DNA of 55,969 nucleotides from UBA940 sp031548515 (GCA_031548515.1 JAVBRB010000023.1:1-55969); one strand, 5' to 3'; shown: positions 13,629 to 21,968, counted from the first letter of the stretch. The notes: generated from the sequence alone by a model not told the origin. Made by a program: numbers and translations.

Positions 13629-15410
13629 ATGAATATCGAGAAAATAATCGCGGACGCGGCGGCACGCGCAGTAAAAGAATTATACGGCATTGAGGACGCA
13701 GGGGCGGTCCAGATACAGAAAACCCGCAAGGAATTCGAAGGCGATTTCACGCTCGTCGTCTTCCCGCTTCTGAAGGCCAGCCGCAAATCGCCCGACGCCA
13801 CGGCCGCCGAAATAGGGGAGTGGCTCACGGCCAACACACCCGAGGTCGGCGCATATAACGTCATAAAAGGTTTCCTGAATATATCGCTCAAACCGGAGTT
13901 CTGGGGCGAACGTTTCGCAGAGATGGCGGCCGATAAGGATTTCGGGCGCGCCGCGCCGACCGGCCGCACGATCATGGTCGAATACTCGTCGCCCAACACC
14001 AACAAGCCTCTCCACCTGGGCCACATCCGCAACAACCTGCTCGGTTATTCGGTGGCTGAGATTCTCAAGGAGTGCGGCAACACGGTGCTGAAAGCCAATC
14101 TGGTGAACGACCGCGGCATCCACATCTGTAAGAGCATGCTGGCGTGGAAGAAGTTCGGCGGCGGCGAAACACCGGAGTCGAGCGGGATGAAGGGTGACCA
14201 CCTGGTGGGTAAATACTATGTCGAATTCGACAAGCACTATAAGCAGGAGATAAAGGAGCTGATGGCGCAGGGCCAGACAGAAGATGAGGCCAAAAAGAAC
14301 GCCCCGATGATCCTCGAAGCCCAGGAAATGCTACGCCGCTGGGAGGCCAAAGACCCCGAAACATACAGCCTGTGGGAAACCATGAACGGCTGGGTTTACG
14401 ACGGTTTCGCCGTGACCTACAAGGCTCTGGGCGTCGATTTCGACCGCATGTACTACGAGTCGCAGACCTACCTGCTGGGCAAAAGCCTCGTCGAGGAGGG
14501 ACTCGCGAAGGGTGTGTTCTACCGCCGCGCCGACGGTTCCGTGTGGATCGACCTCACAGCCGACGGACTCGACGAAAAACTTCTGCTTCGCGCCGACGGA
14601 ACATCGGTCTACATGACGCAGGACCTGGGCACCGCCTACCGCCGTTTCGAGGACGAGAGCCTCGACGCGCTTATCTACGTGGTCGGCAACGAGCAGAACT
14701 ACCATTTCCAGGTGCTGAAACTCGTGCTCAAGAAGCTCGGCTACGACTGGAGCGATGCAATATATCACCTCTCCTACGGCATGGTCGAACTCCCCGAAGG
14801 CAAGATGAAGTCGCGCGAGGGGACGGTGGTCGACGCCGACGACCTTGTAGAGGGGATGATCGATACCGCCCGCGAAATGTCGCAGGAACTCGGTAAACTC
14901 GACAATTGCACCGCCGACGAGGCCGACGCTATCGCCACGATGGTCGGCATGGGGGCGCTGAAATACTTCATCCTGAAAGTCGACCCGAAAAAGACGATGC
15001 TGTTCGATCCACGCGAGTCGATAGATTTCAACGGCAACACAGGGCCTTTCATCCAGTACACCCATGCACGTATCCGCTCGGTAATTCGCAAAGCCGCAGA
15101 AGCCGGCATCGACTACGCGAAAACCACTGAGCCGGAAACATACCTGCCCGAAGAAATCGGGTTGATAAAAATCCTTTCGGAATATCCGGCGACGGTAGCC
15201 GCGGCAGGGGAGAGTTACGCCCCGTCGCTTGTCGGCGCCTATGTCTACGAACTGGCCAAGACCTACAACGGCTACTATCACGACCATTCGATACTGCGCG
15301 AAGAAAATACCGCCGTGCGCGCTTTCCGCCTGCGCCTCTCCGAACAGGTGGCCTCGGTCATCAAAAAAGGGATGCGCCTTTTGGGTATAGAAGTTCCCGA
15401 AAGGATGTAA
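13629..15410 (+). CDS. argS: Arginyl-tRNA synthetase
   Basis: 593 aa, full length for bacterial ArgRS. The N-terminal Arg-tRNA synthetase domain occupies about residues 1-90. The class I catalytic signature VEYSSPNTNKPLHLGHIRNN contains the HIGH-equivalent HLGH, and the KMSKS-equivalent is EGKMKSREGTVV. The C-terminal DALR anticodon-binding domain (GPFIQYTHARIRSVIRKA ... VASVIKKGMRLLGIEVPERM) recognises the arginine anticodon. It charges tRNA-Arg in the cytosol. It is monocistronic and convergent with the LytTR regulator gene 62 bp away. Confidence 0.97.
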   Translation: MNIEKIIADAAARAVKELYGIEDAGAVQIQKTRKEFEGDFTLVVFPLLKASRKSPDATAAEIGEWLTANTPEVGAYNVIKGFLNISLKPEFWGERFAEMAADKDFGRAAPTGRTIMVEYSSPNTNKPLHLGHIRNNLLGYSVAEILKECGNTVLKANLVNDRGIHICKSMLAWKKFGGGETPESSGMKGDHLVGKYYVEFDKHYKQEIKELMAQGQTEDEAKKNAPMILEAQEMLRRWEAKDPETYSLWETMNGWVYDGFAVTYKALGVDFDRMYYESQTYLLGKSLVEEGLAKGVFYRRADGSVWIDLTADGLDEKLLLRADGTSVYMTQDLGTAYRRFEDESLDALIYVVGNEQNYHFQVLKLVLKKLGYDWSDAIYHLSYGMVELPEGKMKSREGTVVDADDLVEGMIDTAREMSQELGKLDNCTADEADAIATMVGMGALKYFILKVDPKKTMLFDPRESIDFNGNTGPFIQYTHARIRSVIRKAAEAGIDYAKTTEPETYLPEEIGLIKILSEYPATVAAAGESYAPSLVGAYVYELAKTYNGYYHDHSILREENTAVRAFRLRLSEQVASVIKKGMRLLGIEVPERM

Positions 15411-15472
15411 AAGTCAGATTTATTTAACTTTAATGGTTAAATAATTGATTTATTAGATGGAATCCCGATTAC

Positions 15473-16189
15473 TTACAGTGCGCGGGAAGCGAGCAGTTTC
15501 AGGAAAGATTCCTTATAGGTATCCGATATGGGAATGACCACGTCGCCGAAGATGATGCGCGTGCGTTCTATTTTTTTCACCTTGTCCACATTGACGATAT
15601 AGCTGCGGTGCACGCGCGCGAAATGACCTCGCGGAAGCATTTCCTCCACTGTCTTCAGGTTCATGAGCGTCTGCACCGACCCTTCACCCGTGTGTATCCT
15701 GATATAGTCGCGGATGCCCTCGATCCAGATTATCGTGTCGATGGGGATCACGAACTGCTTGTAGTCCGACTTCACTATCAGGCTGTGAGGTTCTTCGCCG
15801 GATGCAATTCCTGTTTTGGCCGCACGTTTCATCGAAAACCACTCCTCGGCTTTCTCCACCGCACGCGAAAACTCCTGGAAGCTGATGGGTTTCAGCAGGT
15901 AGTCGAGCGCGTCGACCTTGAACCCTTCGAGCGCATACTGCGGAAAAGCCGTAGTGAAGATGACACGGGTATGCCCGTTGATCAGTTTCGACGCGTCGAG
16001 TCCGCTCAACCCAGGCATCTGTATGTCGAGAAATACCACATCGACCTGACTTTCTTTAAGGTGTTTCAGAGCGTCGACACTTCCGGTGAATCGTCCGGCA
16101 AGCTCCAACGACGGCGTCCTGCGTATGTATTCTTCGAGAATATCGAGAGCCAGAGGTTCGTCGTCAACTATGATGCAGTCCAGTTTCAT
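15473..16189 (-). CDS. LytTR-family response regulator
   Basis: 238 aa. The N-terminal receiver domain (residues 1-120) has the acidic pair in VDDEPLALD and the phospho-acceptor Asp55 in VVFLDIQMPGLSG; the switch residues are in VIFTTAFPQYALEGF and the Lys in LDYLLKPIS. The C-terminal LytTR DNA-binding domain (about 135-236) includes GIRDYIRIHT and HFARVHRSYIVNV. It should bind paired direct repeats in promoters. The kinase gene ends 4 bp before its start, so the two form one operon and a dedicated pair. Target unknown. Confidence 0.93.
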   Translation of the reverse strand: MKLDCIIVDDEPLALDILEEYIRRTPSLELAGRFTGSVDALKHLKESQVDVVFLDIQMPGLSGLDASKLINGHTRVIFTTAFPQYALEGFKVDALDYLLKPISFQEFSRAVEKAEEWFSMKRAAKTGIASGEEPHSLIVKSDYKQFVIPIDTIIWIEGIRDYIRIHTGEGSVQTLMNLKTVEEMLPRGHFARVHRSYIVNVDKVKKIERTRIIFGDVVIPISDTYKESFLKLLASRAL

Positions 16190-16193
16190 GGGG

Positions 16194-17273
16194 TCAGATT
16201 TTTATTGTCAGTTCGGCTATATAGGTATTTCCCTCGCGGTTGAATGCCAGCTCGTGGTGGCGCGGATAAAGCAGTGCAAGGCGCTTGCGAAGATTTCCGA
16301 TCCCGATGCCCGACCCGCTGCGGTCGATGTCGGTCTTCGGATAAAAACTGTTCTCGACACGACACGTCACCGAATTCTCTCCTTTTTTGCTTTCGGAGAC
16401 CGAGATGGCTATACGGACGTATGAAGGCTCGGTCGGTGAAACGCCGTGCTTGAATCCGTTTTCTATCAGCGTCATGAACATCAGCGGAGCTATCTTCACG
16501 TCCTGTCCGCCGGTCGGTAGATTTGTTTCGATGACCATATTCTCGGTCTGGCGCAGCTTCATCAGTTCTATATAACTGCGTATGAAGTCCAGCTCCTTGT
16601 CGAGCGGCACGCTGCTCTCGTTGTCGTAGAGGATGTAGCGCATGATCTTGCTCAGCGAGTGTATGGCCTCGCGTGCCTTGTCGGGGTTCGAGCCGGTCAG
16701 CGAATAGATGTTGTTGAGCGTGTTGAACAGGAAGTGCGGGTTGAGTTGGCTGCGCAGGTTCTGCAGTTCGGCATCGCGTTTTTCGGACTCCAGGGCGGCA
16801 CGTTCGGTTTCGTGCCCCTGCCATGCCACGATCATCCTGAGTGCCACACTTAGGCCGATAACCAGCATCAGAACCAGTCCGTCCCGGATCACGTATGTTG
16901 CCAGCGTTATCTTTTCCCTTGGCTCGGCTGCGTCGCTCACGAGTTGTGTAAGATACACCTCCTGGAGTATTTGCGAACAGGCGGCCACTATAACTATCAC
17001 CATGAAGTTCGAGGCAAGGAACAGCAGCCAGTTGCGTTTTTCGAATATCAGCTTGTCTATCAGAAAATAGTAGTTGAAATAGAATACCAGCATGAACATT
17101 ACCGGTATCCAGCTGTATATTAGGTATTTGTCTAATTGCATTAGCGAGCCGTCGCGAGTGGCCAGCATGAACGGATAGGCCAGGATTATTATCCATACCA
17201 ACACGTTGGTGAAGATAAACATCACCTTTCCGGTGTCGGGAACTTTCCGCCGCTTTTTCTCTCTTTTTTCCAT
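16194..17273 (-). CDS. LytS/YehU-type sensor histidine kinase
   Basis: 359 aa. Four hydrophobic segments lie in residues 17-145, with no large extracellular domain, so the sensor is probably within the membrane. A short coiled linker precedes the His_kinase domain with its H-box LRSQLNPHFLFNTLNNIYSL (His180). The ATP-binding part follows (MTLIENGFKHGV, GSGIGIGNLRKRL). It phosphorylates the LytTR regulator encoded 4 bp downstream. The same pairing is common in Bacteroidetes. Divergent from the rSAM/lipoprotein operon with a 461-bp repeat-rich gap. Confidence 0.93.
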   Translation of the reverse strand: MEKREKKRRKVPDTGKVMFIFTNVLVWIIILAYPFMLATRDGSLMQLDKYLIYSWIPVMFMLVFYFNYYFLIDKLIFEKRNWLLFLASNFMVIVIVAACSQILQEVYLTQLVSDAAEPREKITLATYVIRDGLVLMLVIGLSVALRMIVAWQGHETERAALESEKRDAELQNLRSQLNPHFLFNTLNNIYSLTGSNPDKAREAIHSLSKIMRYILYDNESSVPLDKELDFIRSYIELMKLRQTENMVIETNLPTGGQDVKIAPLMFMTLIENGFKHGVSPTEPSYVRIAISVSESKKGENSVTCRVENSFYPKTDIDRSGSGIGIGNLRKRLALLYPRHHELAFNREGNTYIAELTIKI

Positions 17274-17332
17274 ACGATCAAGGGCAAAGATATTAAGAAT
17301 CCGCTGAAAATGCCGGCGATCGCCCTTATTTT

Positions 17333-17417
17333 TAACGTAAGTTGCGGATAAGTACTTATGCTATATTGCAGTTAATTACGTCGTCGTTGCAGAAAACCTT
17401 ATCCGCAACTCATGTTT
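17333..17417. repeat. MITE-like palindromic element, copy 1
   Basis: The left arm TAACGTAAGTTGCGGATAAG and the right arm CTTATCCGCAACTCATGTT are inverted and nearly perfect (the 13-bp core AGTTGCGGATAAG is exact), about 45 bp apart. The second copy is at 41055-41136. Confidence 0.75.
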
Positions 17418-17463
17418 TATTTTGATGCAGACTGCTCTCCTGCACTGTTAAAGCGTCGAGGCA

Positions 17464-17634
17464 ATGAACTACCACGCCTCAAGCAACAGGGTCTCCAAAA
17501 CAGGAATTTATAATATCGCCGCAAGCGTCGGGGAATCAACTCTTTTAGTTCTCTCCCTCGCAAGATGCCACCACCGGCCGCAGGCCGGTGGTCGGCGCTC
17601 GGTCGATGATTATTTTGCGAAGCAAAACAATTGA
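17464..17634 (+). repeat. Intergenic repeat family A, copy 2 (full length)
   Basis: About 171 bp, strongly similar to 55388-55557. It contains a GC-rich hairpin with arms CCACCGGCC and GGCCGGTGG (17571-17591) and a terminal hairpin TTTTGC-GAA-GCAAAA. It is open in one frame from ATG to TGA (56 aa), but the copy at 55388 is frameshifted, so coding is doubtful. Confidence 0.85.
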
Positions 17635-17695
17635 ATAAATTGCTGATTCCCGTGCAGTATTTCGGGATACAGGCATTTATATCAATGTGTTTTAT

Positions 17696-17703
17696 TATAT
17701 TTG
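17696..17703 (+). promoter_or_regulatory. -7 box for the rSAM/lipoprotein operon
   Basis: TATATTTG, a full TAnnTTTG match, 31 nt before the first ATG. Confidence 0.65.
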
Positions 17704-17734
17704 TGCCAGATCCAACACAAAATCCGGCCGGATT

Positions 17735-18190
17735 ATGAAAACGAGCAGCCTGATCATTGCGAAGATTCTGACACTGTGCGGCATTGTTTTGACCTGCACT
17801 GCGTGTTATGCACCCGGTAATGCCGAATTTGAGGTCAAAATCAAAGTCGACGGCCGGGTAACGAACGCTTCTGACGAGCCGGTCGAAGGTATCATGGTAA
17901 CCGTTAGCGTTCCGTCTGAGGATGGTTATAAATTAGGTTCGGCCGAAACCGATACAGAAGGGAAATATGATATACAGTACGATGGTTGGCATATGCTGAC
18001 TGCGGTCGATGTATCCGCCGAAGACGTTGACGAGGATGAGAACGGCGGCAGTTTCGCCGCCGAGACCAAGACCGTTGCCATAGATAGTTCCGATTATAAA
18101 GGAGGAAGCGGCGGTTGGTATAAAGGAGAAGCTGTAAAAACAGCGGATTTTGAACTTGAAAAAATAATCGATACTCCAGATGAAGAATAA
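17735..18190 (+). CDS. Lipoprotein 1 of the radical SAM/lipoprotein system
   Basis: 151 aa. The start at 17735 (MKTSSLIIAKILTLCGIVLT) gives a lipoprotein signal ending CTACYAPG. The mature part has a carboxypeptidase-regulatory-like beta-sandwich: VTNASDEPVEGIMVTV, SAETDTEGKYDIQ, then SAEDVDEDENGGSFAAET and a final DFELEK. This matches lipoprotein 2 (18180-18632) block for block. Instead of the MYG motif it has CYAPGNAEFEV directly at the lipid-modified Cys. NCBI's 'radical SAM-associated putative lipoprotein' families have this architecture. It probably works in or on the membrane surface as a substrate or partner of the rSAM enzyme. Confidence 0.8.
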   Translation: MKTSSLIIAKILTLCGIVLTCTACYAPGNAEFEVKIKVDGRVTNASDEPVEGIMVTVSVPSEDGYKLGSAETDTEGKYDIQYDGWHMLTAVDVSAEDVDEDENGGSFAAETKTVAIDSSDYKGGSGGWYKGEAVKTADFELEKIIDTPDEE

Positions 18191-18632
18191 ACTTTTGGCC
18201 GGGCTGCTCGCCGTGCTCGGATTTTCGTCGTGCTCGCCGTTCAGCGACGAAGACGACAACGTTGATGGCGGCGGAATGTTGATGTACGGAGTGATACGGG
18301 AATCATTCGTGGTAAAGGGAAAAGTTACTGATACCGGCGATAAACCGATAGAGGGGATCCGGGTTGTCCTGAAGCCGTCGGCTGCCAGCGAGTACTCATA
18401 TATTCCACAAAACACGGCGTATTCTGCCGAAGACGGGTCGTTCAAAACCGTGCCGTGGCCCGCCGGTCCGGTGTATTCGATAATCGCGGAGGATGTGGAC
18501 GGAGAGAAAAACGGGGTGTTCAAACCGTTGGAAAAAACGTTCAAATCGAACGGACTTAATTATGAAGATGACAAGCCTGTCAGGATCGTCGACTTCGAAC
18601 TGGAAGAAAATAAGGATTTAGACAGACGATAA
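18180..18632 (+). CDS. Lipoprotein 2 of the radical SAM/lipoprotein system (MYG motif)
   Basis: 150 aa. The start overlaps the end of lipoprotein 1 by 11 bp (ATGAAGAATAAA), so translation is coupled. A signal peptide with lipobox GFSSC is followed by an acidic linker (SDEDDNVDGGG), the motif MLMYGVIRESF, and a beta-sandwich: VKGKVTDTGDKPIEGIRVVL, AYSAEDGSFKTV, AEDVDGEKNG, ending VDFELEE. The M-x-MYG motif before the sandwich is typical of this family. It is a plausible modification or recognition site for the enzyme at 18894, which is inference. Confidence 0.85.
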   Translation: MKNKLLAGLLAVLGFSSCSPFSDEDDNVDGGGMLMYGVIRESFVVKGKVTDTGDKPIEGIRVVLKPSAASEYSYIPQNTAYSAEDGSFKTVPWPAGPVYSIIAEDVDGEKNGVFKPLEKTFKSNGLNYEDDKPVRIVDFELEENKDLDRR

Positions 18633-18635
18633 AAG

Positions 18636-18887
18636 ATGAGATCGACTAAAATTATAGCGGCGATACTGGTGCTGATAGGCTTCGGCAGCTGCGCAAACCG
18701 TCCGTCGAAAAGCAAGGCGCCGGAAAATACTCCGGAACAGACGACCATGCAGGCGGATACTACCGAGATTATGCCTATAATGATTATGTACGGACCGCCG
18801 CGGCCCCGTATGGAACCACAAAAAGAGGTCCGCGAAAAAGACGCCCGGCAGGAAGGCGGGAAAACTGCGGAAGGGTCCGCTGAGTAA
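18636..18887 (+). CDS. Lipoprotein 3 of the radical SAM/lipoprotein system (minimal, no beta-sandwich)
   Basis: 83 aa. It starts 3 bp after lipoprotein 2 stops. A signal peptide ends in a GFGSC lipobox; then comes a disordered, charged segment (KSKAPENTPEQTTMQADT), the motif IMPIMIMYGPPRPRMEP, and a Lys/Glu-rich tail ending EGSAE. The beta-sandwich of its neighbours is missing, while the M-x-MYG motif is kept. There is no frameshift that would restore the domain, so it looks like a deliberately short protein. The rSAM gene starts 6 bp downstream. It may show the minimum needed for the enzyme to recognise a lipoprotein. Confidence 0.75.
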   Translation: MRSTKIIAAILVLIGFGSCANRPSKSKAPENTPEQTTMQADTTEIMPIMIMYGPPRPRMEPQKEVREKDARQEGGKTAEGSAE

Positions 18888-18893
18888 TTGCTT

Positions 18894-19997
18894 ATGGACG
18901 GAACGAAAGTGGGCCTGCGCAAGCGTCTTGGCCTCGAACTTTTTTCGAAGCTGTACAAGGACCAAGTCGAACGGCATCCCCTCCGGACGCTCTTCTGGGA
19001 GTGTACGCTGCGCTGCAACCTCGACTGCCGACACTGCGGAAGCGACTGCACCGTCGATCCGTCGTACAAGGATATGCCGATCGAGGATTTTCTGCGCGTG
19101 CTCGACACCATAACGCCGCACGTCGATCCGCACAAGGTGATGATCGTCTTTTCGGGCGGCGAGGTGCTGGTGCGAAAGGATCTCGAAAAGGCAGGTCTGG
19201 AGGTCTACAAGCGCGGTTATCCGTGGGGAATGGTGACGAACGGCATGCTGCTGGACGCCGCGAGGTTCGACTCGCTGCTGAGGGCAGGACTGCACTCGAT
19301 CACGCTGAGCCTCGACGGGTTCGAAAAAGACCATCTGTATATCCGCCGCCATCCCAAGAGCTACGAAAATGCCATACGCGCGATGCACCTTATTTCGCGC
19401 GAACCTTCGATAGTTTACGATATCGTGACATGCGTCACGGCAGACAGCCTTGCCACGCTGCCCGATTTCAAGGAGTTCCTTATCTCGGAGGGGGTGACGG
19501 CATGGAGGCTTTTCACTATATTCCCCGTCGGCAGGGCCGCCGAAGACCCAAAACTGCAGCTCTCGAACGAACAGTTTCGCGAGTTGATGGAGTTCATCCG
19601 CAAGACGAAAAAAGAGGGGCGGATCAAGGTCGATTATGCCTGCGAGGGTTTTCTGGGCGGTTTCGAAACCGAGGTCCGCGACAATTTCTACCACTGTTCG
19701 GGCGGCGTCACTACTGGAAGCATCCGCATCGACGGAGCCATTTCGGGGTGTACCAGCATCCGCGCCGGGTTCCACCAGGGAAATATATACCATGATGATT
19801 TCATGGATGTATGGAACAACCGTTTCAGGAAGTTCCGCAACAGGGAATGGGCACGGAAAGGGGAGTGCGCCGAGTGCAAGATGTGGCGCTGGTGCCTCGG
19901 TAACGGGATGCACCTCTACGACGACGATGATAACCTGCTCGTCTGCCACTACGCCGGATTGAACAAAGCGCAGAAAGAGCTATCTCGCCGACCGTAG
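18894..19997 (+). CDS. Radical SAM/SPASM enzyme, rSAM/lipoprotein system
   Basis: 367 aa. The start is the ATG at 18894 (MDGTKVGLRKRLG); a TTG two codons upstream is less likely. The rSAM core has the CX3CX2C cluster motif at Cys41, Cys45, Cys48 (WECTLRCNLDCRHC), flanked by Cys37 and Cys52. It also has the SAM-contacting GGE-type motif IVFSGGEVLV and TNGMLLD. A C-terminal SPASM region carries further Cys (HCSGGV, SGCTSIR, CAECKMWRWC, VCHYAGL) for auxiliary clusters, as in peptide-modifying enzymes. The operon position after three lipoproteins points to post-translational modification of those proteins; the chemistry is unknown. Confidence 0.9.
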   Translation: MDGTKVGLRKRLGLELFSKLYKDQVERHPLRTLFWECTLRCNLDCRHCGSDCTVDPSYKDMPIEDFLRVLDTITPHVDPHKVMIVFSGGEVLVRKDLEKAGLEVYKRGYPWGMVTNGMLLDAARFDSLLRAGLHSITLSLDGFEKDHLYIRRHPKSYENAIRAMHLISREPSIVYDIVTCVTADSLATLPDFKEFLISEGVTAWRLFTIFPVGRAAEDPKLQLSNEQFRELMEFIRKTKKEGRIKVDYACEGFLGGFETEVRDNFYHCSGGVTTGSIRIDGAISGCTSIRAGFHQGNIYHDDFMDVWNNRFRKFRNREWARKGECAECKMWRWCLGNGMHLYDDDDNLLVCHYAGLNKAQKELSRRP

Positions 19998-20006
19998 CAG
20001 GTGTGA

Positions 20007-20023
20007 GCCAGCCGGAGGCTGGC
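20007..20023 (+). repeat. Short GC hairpin after the rSAM gene
   Basis: GCCAGCC-GGA-GGCTGGC, without a T run. Similar hairpins follow the CoA-transferase gene (23504-23522) and lie at 55567-55586. Confidence 0.6.
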
Positions 20024-20118
20024 GCCGTTAAAACGGAGGAAGGTAACAATGAGAAAATGCGGGACTTTTCATTCCGTATTTTTTTATATGAAACAGGGCG
20101 CTATTCCGCTGAATTTAC

Positions 20119-20126
20119 TATTTTTG
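20119..20126 (+). promoter_or_regulatory. -7 box for glyS
   Basis: TATTTTTG matches TAnnTTTG, 28 nt before the chosen ATG. Confidence 0.55.
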
Positions 20127-20154
20127 TCCCTTGCTGACAAAAAAGAGCAAGGCT

Positions 20155-21696
20155 ATGACACAGGAGGAATTATTCAAGAAACTTATCGCACACTCCAAAG
20201 AGTACGGGTTCATATTCCCGTCGAGCGAAATATACGACGGATTGAGCGCCGTGTACGACTACGGCCAGATGGGCGTCGAACTCAAGAACAACATAAAAGC
20301 ATACTGGTGGGAGGCGATGACGCGCCTGCGTGAAAATATTGTAGGCATCGACGCTGCGATTTTCATGCATCCCCGCACCTGGGAAGCTTCGGGCCACGTC
20401 GGTGCCTTCAACGATCCCCTCATCGACAACAAGGATTCGAAGAAGCGTTACCGTGCCGATGTCCTGCTGGAAGAACACATCGCCAAACTCGACGAAAAGA
20501 TAGATAAAGAGGTCGAAAAGGCCGCAAAGCGTTTCGGCGACGCGTTCGACGAGGCGCAATACCGTGCCACTTCACCACGTGTGCTGGAACTGCAGGCCAA
20601 GCGCGACGAGGTGCACGGCCGCATGGTCAAAGCCCTTACCGACAACGACCTGGCCGAACTGCGCCAGATTATCGTCGATGCCGAGATCGTCGATCCGATC
20701 TCAGGCACGCGCAACTGGACCGACGTGAGGCAGTTCAACCTGATGTTCGAAACCAAGATAGGCTCCGTCGCCGAAGGGGCGAACACCATATATCTGCGTC
20801 CGGAGACGGCTCAGGGTATTTTTGTCAACTTCCTGAACGTGCAGAAAACCGGCCGCATGAAGATCCCGTTCGGCATCGCGCAGATCGGAAAGGCATTCCG
20901 CAACGAGATCGTCGCGAGACAGTTTATCTTTCGCATGAGGGAGTTCGAACAGATGGAGATGCAGTATTTCGTGCGTCCGGGCGAAGAGATGAAATGGTAC
21001 GAGTACTGGAAGGAATTTCGCATGAAATGGCACCGCTCGCTCGGATTCGGCGACGATATGTACCGTTTTCACGACCACGATAAGCTGGCCCACTACGCCA
21101 ACGCCGCCGCCGACGTCGAATTCAAGTTTCCGTTCGGGTTCAAGGAGGTCGAGGGGATTCACTCGCGCACCGATTTCGACCTGGGCAACCACCAGAAATT
21201 CTCCGGCCGCAAACTCCAGTATTTCGACCCCGAAACCGGCGAAAGCTATGTGCCCTATGTGGTTGAAACCTCGATCGGCGTCGATCGCATGGTGCTGCAG
21301 GTGCTTTCGGCGTCGTACAAAGAGGAAACGCTTGAGAACGGCGAGGAGAGGGTAGTGATGTTTATCCCGCCGGCCCTGGCTCCTGTAAAGGCCGCCGTAC
21401 TGCCGCTCGTCAAAAAGGACGGATTGCCCGAGATCGCCCGTTCGATCATCGACAGCCTGAAATACGACCACAATGTGCAGTACGACGAAAAAGACAGCAT
21501 CGGCAAGCGTTACCGCCGCCAGGATGCCATCGGGACGCCGTTCTGCATCACCGTCGACCACCAGACAGTTGAGGACGGCACCGTTACGATCCGTTTTCGC
21601 GACTCGATGGAGCAAAAGCGGGTTGCGATTGCGGAAGTGCCGGACATTATTGCCAAAGAGGCCGGTTTGCGCTCTTTGCTTGAAAAACTGAGCTGA
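20155..21696 (+). CDS. glyS: Glycyl-tRNA synthetase (alpha2, single-chain type)
   Basis: 513 aa. The ATG at 20155 (MTQEELFKKLIAHSKEYGFIF) agrees with the family; an ATG eight codons upstream lies close to the promoter box. Class II motifs are visible: IYLRPETAQGIFVNF, GKAFRNEIVARQFIFRMREFEQMEMQ (motif 2) and VVETSIGVDRMVLQVL (motif 3). The C-terminal anticodon-binding domain (FIPPALAPVKAAVLPLVKKD) follows. This is the dimeric eukaryote-like GlyRS used by Bacteroidetes, so no separate glyQ is expected. It charges tRNA-Gly. Confidence 0.96.
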   Translation: MTQEELFKKLIAHSKEYGFIFPSSEIYDGLSAVYDYGQMGVELKNNIKAYWWEAMTRLRENIVGIDAAIFMHPRTWEASGHVGAFNDPLIDNKDSKKRYRADVLLEEHIAKLDEKIDKEVEKAAKRFGDAFDEAQYRATSPRVLELQAKRDEVHGRMVKALTDNDLAELRQIIVDAEIVDPISGTRNWTDVRQFNLMFETKIGSVAEGANTIYLRPETAQGIFVNFLNVQKTGRMKIPFGIAQIGKAFRNEIVARQFIFRMREFEQMEMQYFVRPGEEMKWYEYWKEFRMKWHRSLGFGDDMYRFHDHDKLAHYANAAADVEFKFPFGFKEVEGIHSRTDFDLGNHQKFSGRKLQYFDPETGESYVPYVVETSIGVDRMVLQVLSASYKEETLENGEERVVMFIPPALAPVKAAVLPLVKKDGLPEIARSIIDSLKYDHNVQYDEKDSIGKRYRRQDAIGTPFCITVDHQTVEDGTVTIRFRDSMEQKRVAIAEVPDIIAKEAGLRSLLEKLS

Positions 21697-21830
21697 AAGG
21701 ACAATCGTTGTTCCATATATTCATAGGGTGTATGGGACTCCGGTTCGATCATCTTTCCCGACTTTCTCACCGAATAGTAGTCCGCTTGTCAGCCGCAGCC
21801 TGGCGCGGAATGGAATAATGGATGGAGGTA

Positions 21831-21860
21831 AACCCTCTCCTATGCTCAGGAGAGGGCTTT
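21831..21860 (+). terminator. Terminator downstream of glyS
   Basis: Arms CCCTCTCCT and AGGAGAGGG with an ATGCTC-type loop and a short T run. It is about 135 bp beyond the stop. Confidence 0.7.
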
Positions 21861-21968
21861 GTAGCGGCATTAGTAGCGACTAAGGGGTTGTGACTCCGTT
21901 ATTGCAATTCTCTATATCCCGAATCTTCGTTATTTAAGCAAACGCTTTTTTATTCATCCTATTTGTTG

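Larger units (their letters stand above)
17274..17734. other. 461-bp divergent intergenic region
   Basis: Lies between the histidine kinase gene and the lipoprotein operon. It holds an 85-bp palindromic element (17333-17417), a full copy of repeat A (17464-17634), and the TATATTTG promoter box for the operon (17696-17703). A 56-codon open reading frame coincides exactly with the repeat A copy and is not called a gene. Confidence 0.7.

Noticed and set aside
21697..21780. Possible tRNA from a GGTTCGATC stretch
   Set aside because: No acceptor stem, D-arm or anticodon arm around it.
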